This document shows, in pieces, positions 6,507 to 11,022 of a stretch of DNA of 11,022 nt (positions within the stretch are counted from its first letter, which is position 1; every line of letters starts with the position of its first letter). Location: assembly GCA_002305535.1 (NCBI GenBank), contig DBRE01000048.1, positions 1-11,022 of the forward strand, written 5' to 3'. The notes under the pieces are model-generated. The model ran no database searches, had not been told where the DNA came from, and saw only the letters and a program-made list of their open reading frames with translations. Origin of the DNA: Syntrophomonas sp. UBA1376 (GTDB lineage: Bacteria > Bacillota > Syntrophomonadia > Syntrophomonadales > Syntrophomonadaceae). A program made the position numbers and the translations under genes.

Positions 6507-6522
6507 ACAGGCCTAGGCCTGT
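6507..6522. repeat. Perfect 16-bp palindrome in the acd copy 1 leader
   Basis: ACAGGCCTAGGCCTGT is its own reverse complement, with no spacer. It lies about 130 bases before the start of the dehydrogenase gene and downstream of the candidate promoter. A symmetric site of this length is more like a binding site for a dimeric regulator than an RNA hairpin, although the RNA could fold. Confidence 0.55.
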
Positions 6523-6563
6523 CATACATCTTCTCCCTGCCTCACCCCCTTGGATCATCTCCA

Positions 6564-6586
6564 ACACATGGAACGCTTTCATGTGT
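6564..6586. repeat. 23-bp near-perfect palindrome, candidate operator
   Basis: The arms ACACATGGAA and TTTCATGTGT flank CGC and match as a palindrome with one mismatch. The outer seven bases (ACACATG/CATGTGT) are perfect. The site would lie roughly 25-50 bases after the transcription start of the candidate promoter, a place where repressor binding blocks transcription. TetR-family repressors of fatty-acid genes use sites of this size, but nothing in the sequence identifies the regulator. Confidence 0.5.
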
Positions 6587-6618
6587 CAATCATGACATTC
6601 TATTCCAGAACAGCAGGC

Positions 6619-6645
6619 GTTATACCAAGTCCACTGCCCGGTCAA
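6619..6645 (-). promoter_or_regulatory. Candidate promoter of acd copy 1
   Basis: On the minus strand, TTGACC (6640-6645) and TATAAC (6619-6624) each differ from consensus by one base, but only 15 bases separate them, shorter than the usual 16-18. The strong terminators upstream require some promoter in this interval, and this is the best pair seen. Confidence 0.4.
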
Positions 6646-6741
6646 GAAATTACTCCCTCCCACGCTTAGTGTTAATATTCTAAATGTATCAAATAATTCC
6701 TCTTATACTACGCAATATTTGAATATCCGATCAATGAACCC

Positions 6742-6782
6742 AAAAAGAAAAACCGGTTCAGTTATAGAAAACTGTTCCGGTT
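6742..6782 (-). terminator. Second (distal) terminator after acd copy 2
   Basis: Arms AACCGG..CAGTT and AACTG..CCGGTT (6751-6763 and 6770-6782) pair with an AA/AA internal loop and a six-base top loop. On the minus strand they are followed by a T-rich run (TTTCTTTTT). It directly follows the first terminator. Confidence 0.75.
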
Positions 6783-6840
6783 AAAAAATCACAGGGTTTT
6801 GGCTAATATCTGCTACATTATGTTAGTTCAAAACCCTGTG
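6783..6840 (-). terminator. First (proximal) terminator after acd copy 2
   Basis: A perfect 12-pair stem, CACAGGGTTTTG / CAAAACCCTGTG (6829-6840 and 6790-6801), is followed on the minus strand by A and six T. The 27-base loop is longer than usual and contains a further CTAA/TTAG pairing. It lies about 30 bases after the stop of the dehydrogenase gene. Confidence 0.8.
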
Positions 6841-6869
6841 TCAAACTAGGGGGGACCTAGCTCGCAAAC

Positions 6870-8705
6870 TTAGAAAATCAAGAAAGCTTCTTCTTCAATG
6901 TCCAGTACCGAGGTATCACCATCTTTGATCACTTCCACAGCGGTAAAGATGTTTGGCACAACATTATGCAAATAGTAACGGGCTGAATTTACTTTGCCGT
7001 TATAGAAAGCGTAATCATGATGGTCTTTGCCCAGCTCGTCTATCTTCGCCTGAGCCACAACGGCCTGTTCCAGAATCAACTGACCACAAATCAGTTCTGA
7101 AGTCGCATGGAGTATTCTGGTGGCATACAAGGGCATCATAGGCATCTTTTGATTCATCACATAGTTGGCAATAGCGGCCTGGATTTCCTTGTAGGCAGCA
7201 ACGGCTTTTTTCAAAATAGCCATTTCACTTGTTAATACTGGATGGTTGGCATGCTGGTCTGCAAAGGCTTCTATGTCTGCCAGCCATTGGGCAAATACCT
7301 TACCTTTACCCATCATCCACTTACGACCCACCAGATCCATGGACTGAATAAAATTGGTACCTTCCCATATGGAATAGATCTTGACGTCCCTAGCCAGTTC
7401 AGCAATAGGATATTCTTCCGAATAACCGTTACCACCAAATACCTGCATGGCTTCGGCGCACAATTCCCAGGCTTTATCAGAACAATAAGCCTTGACCAGA
7501 GGGGTATGGATATCTATACGCCCGGAGATCAATTGTTTTTCCTCCGGATCAGTAGTATTATCCAGAATATCAAAATAGTAATAGGTCTTGAAAATCAGAG
7601 CCCGCATTGCATCCACATGGGCTTTAAGATCCAGTAACATACGGCGTACATCTTCGTGCTTAATGATCAACTGTCGGCCAGCTTTGGGATCAGTTATAAG
7701 GCGGCCCTGAATGCGCTCATTGGCATAGGAAGCAGCATTGTGAAAAGCAACAGCCGTTTCAGCCAAAGCAGCATGTCCAGTTTCCATGCGTGCTCCATTC
7801 ATCATCTGGAACATCTGAGCCATTCCTTCGCCTTTACCTTCCTCATCAGGAGGATTGCCTAATATATAACCCCGGCATTCATTGTTTTCACCAAAGGACA
7901 TTACGCAAGTTGCCGAGCCCTTGATCCCCATTTTGTGTTCAATACCAATGCAGGCTACATCATTAGATCCGGTAATATTGCCATCATCATCGACCCACAT
8001 CTTGGGCACTGCAAACAACGATATGCCTTTGGTTCCCGGCCTAGCACCTTCAACGCGAGCTAGAACCAGGTGAACGATGTTTTCAGTAATATCCTGGTCT
8101 CCGCCGGTTATGAAGCATTTGGTTCCTTTGATCTTATAGACACCGGGTTCATCGGTAGGATAGGCTTTAGTCAAAAGATCACCTACATCAGAACCGGCAT
8201 TAGGTTCAGTCAGGCACATGGTGCCTCCCCAGTCGCCACTATACATTTTTTCCCGGAAAAGATTATTCACCTTTTCGCTACCAAAGTTGGCAATCAGCCC
8301 AGCAGCTCCAGCAGTAGCCAGGATATAGGGCATTATGGCCGCATTAGCTCCAGCTAGATACTCTCCACAAGCCCGAAACATAGTCTGAGGAAGTCGTCCT
8401 TCATAGTGATGATCCTCATTGCTGCCGCCCCAACCATTCTGCGATATGAACCAGTAGGCGTCCTTGAAGGATGGAGGTACGATTACCTGGCCTTCCTTGA
8501 ATTGGGCTTGAACAGCCTCATTGTCATCGCGCGTGGGAGCCACTACTTCTTTAGCGACCTTCAAAGCCTGCTCCAGAATCATGTCAATGTCGTCGATTCC
8601 GTAGTAGTCCTTGTAAGCATCATAGGCCAGTACCTTTTCCATATCCAGCCATTCATTGAGAATAAACTTGTGGTCGCGAGTTGAGTAAAGGAAATTTGAT
8701 GCCAC
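6870..8705 (-). CDS. Acyl-CoA dehydrogenase, long (~610-residue) type, copy 2
   Basis: 611 residues, complete, starting at GTG (8705) with GGGAGGA seven bases upstream. Same architecture as the copy at 4539-6377, and the two align over their full length, including the tail VVPN...KDGDTSVLDI. Motifs: CLTEPNAGSDVG (164-175), CFITGGDQD (197-205), RMETGHAAL (306-314), FGGNGYSEEYPIAELARD (423-440), IYSIWEGTN (443-451) with Glu448 as expected catalytic base. It differs from copy 1 in the likely substrate-pocket region (NAAIMPYILATAGAAGL, 121-137), which may mean a different chain-length preference; that is a guess. Expected to pass electrons to electron-transfer flavoprotein encoded elsewhere. Its unit is closed by two terminators, so it is expressed separately from copy 1. 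It diverges from the acetate transporter gene across a 539-base gap. Confidence 0.93.
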   Translation of the reverse strand: MASNFLYSTRDHKFILNEWLDMEKVLAYDAYKDYYGIDDIDMILEQALKVAKEVVAPTRDDNEAVQAQFKEGQVIVPPSFKDAYWFISQNGWGGSNEDHHYEGRLPQTMFRACGEYLAGANAAIMPYILATAGAAGLIANFGSEKVNNLFREKMYSGDWGGTMCLTEPNAGSDVGDLLTKAYPTDEPGVYKIKGTKCFITGGDQDITENIVHLVLARVEGARPGTKGISLFAVPKMWVDDDGNITGSNDVACIGIEHKMGIKGSATCVMSFGENNECRGYILGNPPDEEGKGEGMAQMFQMMNGARMETGHAALAETAVAFHNAASYANERIQGRLITDPKAGRQLIIKHEDVRRMLLDLKAHVDAMRALIFKTYYYFDILDNTTDPEEKQLISGRIDIHTPLVKAYCSDKAWELCAEAMQVFGGNGYSEEYPIAELARDVKIYSIWEGTNFIQSMDLVGRKWMMGKGKVFAQWLADIEAFADQHANHPVLTSEMAILKKAVAAYKEIQAAIANYVMNQKMPMMPLYATRILHATSELICGQLILEQAVVAQAKIDELGKDHHDYAFYNGKVNSARYYLHNVVPNIFTAVEVIKDGDTSVLDIEEEAFLIF

Positions 8706-8868
8706 TTGATATTCCTCCCGTCTTAATTTCTTCCCCGGTTTGACAACAAAAGTCTGCTGCTATACCAGTCTGCTTTATGTAAGATAAGCAACAGTCTTCA
8801 ATTCTCTTCATAAGTCAGGGGGACACTAACATATGAAATGCCGAACTCTTATGATTCGTATTTTCCTC

Positions 8869-8897
8869 ATTATAATAATTGGGTAATAAAATTGAAA
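8869..8897 (-). promoter_or_regulatory. Candidate promoter of acd copy 2
   Basis: On the minus strand a perfect -10 box, TATAAT (8869-8874), lies 17 bases after a weak -35, TTTCAA (8892-8897). It would give a leader of about 155 bases. The weak -35 might mean activator control; this is inference. Confidence 0.4.
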
Positions 8898-9087
8898 GGT
8901 TTCCACCTCCGAATGTCTAAAGTCTTTATTTTCAAACGATTCCGCCATTAATTAGATATTGGGTTTTCTAGGAATCAGATTGAAGTCCGATCTCATAGTG
9001 TATATAATTGCCATCATATTCAATGCTTACTACTGAATCATCCGATTTGTTCAATTATCATTTGTTCTGGGTCGCCCAAAACTAATT

Positions 9088-9122
9088 TTTAATAATTCAC
9101 GCTGAAGCAACAAATTATTAAA
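9088..9122. repeat. Perfect 10-bp inverted repeat, AT-rich
   Basis: TTTAATAATT (9088-9097) and AATTATTAAA (9113-9122) are exact reverse complements separated by 15 bases. It lies about 120 bases before the acetate transporter start. It could be an operator or a weak hairpin; being all A/T, it is poor as a terminator stem. Confidence 0.45.
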
Positions 9123-9204
9123 GGATTTTATTTTATTTCGTTGAATATAACTCAAATTATAACCATATCACCATTATACCTTAGCGAAAGGAGGAAAGCA
9201 GGGG

Positions 9205-9234
9205 TTGTCCTTGTCATGGCATCATTTATTTTAG
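9205..9234 (+). CDS. Possible nine-codon leader peptide before the acetate transporter gene
   Basis: AAAGGAGG (9187-9194) is the strongest ribosome site in this interval, yet it lies 50 bases upstream of the transporter ATG. A TTG at 9205 would begin a nine-codon frame (MSLSWHHLF) ending in TAG, immediately followed by the transporter's own GGGAGGG site. TTG starts are weak, so this may be chance. Confidence 0.15.
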   Translation: MSLSWHHLF

Positions 9235-9244
9235 GGAGGGAATT

Positions 9245-9904
9245 ATGGGGAATTTAAATGAAATGAAAGTAACAGGTCACGTCCAGGAACTGGTAGCTAA
9301 TCCATCACCTCTGGGCCTTTTTGGCTTGGCTATAGTCACTCTGGTAGCGTCTTCTAGTAAACTGGGTATTACCGATGGAACCGCCTACATCATACCCTGG
9401 GCACTCTTTTTGGGGGCTGCCGCCCAATTTGTAGCCGGTATATTAGATTACAAACACAATAACACTTTCGGTGCTACAGCATTCTGTGGCTATGGTTTTT
9501 TCTGGTTTGCTATGGCATTTAGCTGGATGATCTCCAATGGCCTGTGGGGCAATGGCGCGGTAGCTTACGACCCTCATCAGATGGGCTTCGCGTTTCTGGG
9601 CTACTTTATCTTTACCATATATATGACAATAGGATCTATGGGGACTAACAAGGTTCTGTTTATAATTTTCTTTTTAATTGACCTGCTCTTCTTAGGTCTT
9701 TTCATGAATACTCTGGGCTGGGGCGGCGAGGCTTTCCATATGTTAGCCGCTTATTCTGAATTGGGAATCGCCATTGTATCTTTCTATGGATCAGCAGCCA
9801 CAGTTCTGAACACTCACTACGGTATTACGGTTCTGCCGATAGGCAGTGCTTTCGGTCCCTGGACGAAGGCTGCCGAGGCTGCCAAATCCAATGTAGCTGC
9901 TTAA
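9245..9904 (+). CDS. satP: Acetate/succinate transporter, GPR1/FUN34/YaaH (SatP) family
   Basis: 219 residues with six hydrophobic spans and the family signature NPSPLGL (19-25) just before the first span. Expected in the cytoplasmic membrane. Members move acetate, and sometimes succinate, with protons and can work in either direction. Length and layout match bacterial members, except for a soluble start of about 18 residues and an Ala/Lys-rich tail. The start at 9245 has AGGGAGGG five bases upstream. It stands alone: divergent from an acyl-CoA dehydrogenase gene and followed by a two-way terminator. Beside beta-oxidation genes and a glycine reductase operon, both acetate-forming, export of acetate is the likeliest job; direction and substrate are inference. 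Confidence 0.9.
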   Translation: MGNLNEMKVTGHVQELVANPSPLGLFGLAIVTLVASSSKLGITDGTAYIIPWALFLGAAAQFVAGILDYKHNNTFGATAFCGYGFFWFAMAFSWMISNGLWGNGAVAYDPHQMGFAFLGYFIFTIYMTIGSMGTNKVLFIIFFLIDLLFLGLFMNTLGWGGEAFHMLAAYSELGIAIVSFYGSAATVLNTHYGITVLPIGSAFGPWTKAAEAAKSNVAA

Positions 9905-9916
9905 TATAAACATAAA

Positions 9917-9951
9917 AAAGGCGGATGTCATCCAAGTATGCATCCGCCTTT
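9917..9951. terminator. Bidirectional terminator between convergent genes
   Basis: A perfect 11-pair stem, AAAGGCGGATG / CATCCGCCTTT, has a 13-base loop. On the plus strand it is followed by TTTAATTATTT, and on the minus strand by a run of six T. It therefore serves both the transporter gene (stop at 9904) and the convergent glucosaminidase gene (stop at 9986). Confidence 0.88.
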
Positions 9952-9985
9952 AATTATTTCTGCTGTGAGCACTTGCTAGTGCGTT

Positions 9986-11022
9986 CTAAAACATCTGGGC
10001 ATAGTAGTGTTTGATTATACTATGACCATAGGTGTCTTCCTGGGCAAAGGCCTCGGCAAATCCATTCTCCCCTGGATATTTGTTGCGATCATAGCCGGGA
10101 TAAGCCCACTTGCCACCCAAATCGATCCAGCGGGGAGCAATACCCCGGGTAACTTTCTTAAAACGTGGGTCAACCAAAACGGTTCCTTCCGGTAGGGGTT
10201 TTTTGGTCGCATAAGCATAGAGATGCTGGATCTGGGCTTCCACCCCATCCTTAGGAGTAGCGAATATGGCTCCGTGTACCCCCTCTTCATAGCAAATACA
10301 GGAAGGGTCAGCTCCCAGTAAGTCTTCATCACCAGTAGCAGCTACTCCGGTCGCCCCCAGCCCGCAATAATTATTCTGCCAGGGTTGAACAATGCCGGTA
10401 AACCTCCACCATCCGGTCTCCTTGGCCGCCTGGCAAAAAGCCAGATCCCCCCGCACCCCGTACTTGGCTCCAATTTCCAGATATAGGTCAATCAGATCAG
10501 GGGCGTTAGGATTGTTTCGGTAGAGAAGGGCACGCAATTGCTGAGCGTCGACCTGAGCCTGTCCCATTATCAGAGCTTCCATATCCAAAGCACCCGCAGG
10601 TTCCGAAGATATTGGTTTTTCTTCATAATCGGTTACTGGTTCTTCCTCGGCAGGAAGCTCTTCCACGGGATCTAAGCTCTGTTCACTAGGCGGCAGATTC
10701 GGTAGCTCGTGGGTAGTGTCCGCTGCCGGCCGACTTATGAAAACCTCATAACTGTCAGCCCGCCAATCTACTTCCATGCCCATTTCTTCGCTGATCAGTC
10801 GTAGTGGAACCATGGTGCGATCATTAAGTATGAACGGGTCAGCATCGCTTTTAAGTTCTCCACCATTATAAAAAATGCGGATGGTGCTCTGGGGGGAGCC
10901 TACTACACCAGCCGGGGCCATGAGATAAGACTCATTGGTAGAAATCATAACAAAATAATTAGCTGCATCCCAATTGACCGCTAACCCTAATCCCTCCCCG
11001 ATAGCGCGCAGAGGAACCATTA
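9986..11022 (-). CDS. Stalk-domain (copper amine oxidase N-like) glucosaminidase, 5' end cut by window
   Basis: 344 residues are visible, and the true start lies beyond the right edge: the first visible Met is within the conserved MVPLR motif of a repeat, not a start. Two copies of the stalk repeat (PF07833 type) are seen, MVPLRAIGEGLGLAVNWDA (1-19) and MVPLRLISEEMGMEVDWRA (70-88). Then comes an acidic, Pro-rich linker (about 100-145) and a glucosaminidase domain (about 170-344) with CQAAKETGWWRF (196-207; Glu201 the likely catalytic acid) and NNYCGLGATG (216-225). Such proteins are exported and cut the glycan strands of peptidoglycan; a signal peptide would be upstream of the window. Four cysteines in the catalytic part (residues 196, 219, 241, 243) are unusual for an exported Gram-positive enzyme. 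The exact wall role (separation, turnover, spore-related) cannot be told. Confidence 0.87.
   Translation of the reverse strand, partial: MVPLRAIGEGLGLAVNWDAANYFVMISTNESYLMAPAGVVGSPQSTIRIFYNGGELKSDADPFILNDRTMVPLRLISEEMGMEVDWRADSYEVFISRPAADTTHELPNLPPSEQSLDPVEELPAEEEPVTDYEEKPISSEPAGALDMEALIMGQAQVDAQQLRALLYRNNPNAPDLIDLYLEIGAKYGVRGDLAFCQAAKETGWWRFTGIVQPWQNNYCGLGATGVAATGDEDLLGADPSCICYEEGVHGAIFATPKDGVEAQIQHLYAYATKKPLPEGTVLVDPRFKKVTRGIAPRWIDLGGKWAYPGYDRNKYPGENGFAEAFAQEDTYGHSIIKHYYAQMF

Larger units (their letters stand above)
6378..6869 (-). other. Intergenic region between the two acyl-CoA dehydrogenase genes
   Basis: 492 bases. From right to left: two terminators of the upstream dehydrogenase gene (6742-6840), an AT-rich stretch, a candidate promoter (6619-6645), two palindromes (6564-6586, 6507-6522) and a leader of over 200 bases before the next start. 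A 17-codon ATG frame (6476-6529) overlaps the second palindrome but has poor ribosome-site spacing. I recognise no riboswitch in it. Confidence 0.5.
8706..9244. other. Divergent intergenic region between acd copy 2 and the acetate transporter gene
   Basis: 539 bases, AT-rich, with no recognisable gene. It must hold the promoters of both flanking genes. For the minus-strand gene the candidate is at 8869-8897. For the plus-strand gene several AT-rich boxes exist (for example TTGAAT at 9140-9145), but none forms a convincing pair. It also contains the inverted repeat at 9088-9122 and an extra ribosome-site-like GGAGG at 9190-9194. Confidence 0.4.

Noticed and set aside
6476..6529. 17-codon upstream ORF in the acd copy 1 leader
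   Set aside because: The AGGGAG run ends only three bases before the ATG, too close for good initiation, and the frame overlaps the palindrome; likely chance.
6564..6586. Catabolite-responsive (cre/CcpA) site in the 23-bp palindrome
   Set aside because: It has TGGAA and CTTTCA halves, but the centre is CGC with the wrong spacing; the CG core of cre falls out of register.
7242..8684. Plus-strand ORFs of 63-131 residues opposite acd copy 2
   Set aside because: Antisense frames kept open by the codon use of the dehydrogenase gene; no ribosome sites or recognisable domains.
10007..10332. ORFs in other frames within the glucosaminidase gene
   Set aside because: They overlap a strongly supported conserved domain and have no independent support.
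1..11022. CRISPR array, tRNA, insertion sequence, phage or plasmid genes
   Set aside because: No regularly spaced repeats, cloverleaf-like segments, transposase or integrase motifs were seen on either strand.

Overview
The window looks like a chromosomal segment of a Gram-positive, Clostridia-type anaerobe. Strong GGAGG-type ribosome sites, GTG starts, a glycine-reductase (grd) gene group, two ~610-residue acyl-CoA dehydrogenases and a copper-amine-oxidase-type 'stalk' cell-wall hydrolase together suggest a fatty-acid-oxidising syntroph resembling Syntrophomonas. That placement is inference from gene content. No rRNA, tRNA, CRISPR array, insertion sequence or phage gene was seen.

Left part (1-3212, all minus strand): a grd operon is read right to left as leader, trxB, trxA, grdE and then off the left edge. 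The leader (about 2885-3047) has the hallmarks of a glycine riboswitch, probably tandem, and runs into an intrinsic terminator (2857-2890) whose 5' arm overlaps the end of the last aptamer. This is the layout of a transcriptional switch that should be ON when glycine is present. TrxB lacks the usual NADPH-binding arginine motif and carries a C-terminal thioredoxin-like domain without cysteines. TrxA has a CEHC active site. GrdE starts with GTG at 1259 and contains the Cys at which the precursor is expected to cleave itself to form a pyruvoyl group.

Middle (3213-4538): a MerR-type DNA-binding protein with a long coiled coil and a basic tail, and a small DUF4870 membrane protein with a near-consensus promoter. 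Between them lies an ambiguous 280-base stretch. It holds a 28-codon minus-strand ORF with a near-perfect ribosome site, an opposing 59-codon plus-strand ORF, and a plus-strand terminator with no obvious gene to serve.

Centre-right (4539-9244): two paralogous long acyl-CoA dehydrogenases on the minus strand, each its own transcription unit. The upstream copy (6870-8705) is closed by two back-to-back terminators. The downstream copy (4539-6377) has a long leader with two palindromes that look like regulator sites.

Right end: a plus-strand acetate transporter of the GPR1/FUN34/YaaH (SatP) family, a bidirectional terminator, and a convergent minus-strand stalk-domain/glucosaminidase autolysin that runs off the right edge.

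Metabolic reading (inference): the acyl-CoA dehydrogenases carry out the first oxidation of beta-oxidation. Glycine reductase uses reducing equivalents, through TrxB and TrxA, to turn glycine into acetyl phosphate. Both routes end in acetate, which the SatP-like protein could move across the membrane, probably outward in such an organism.
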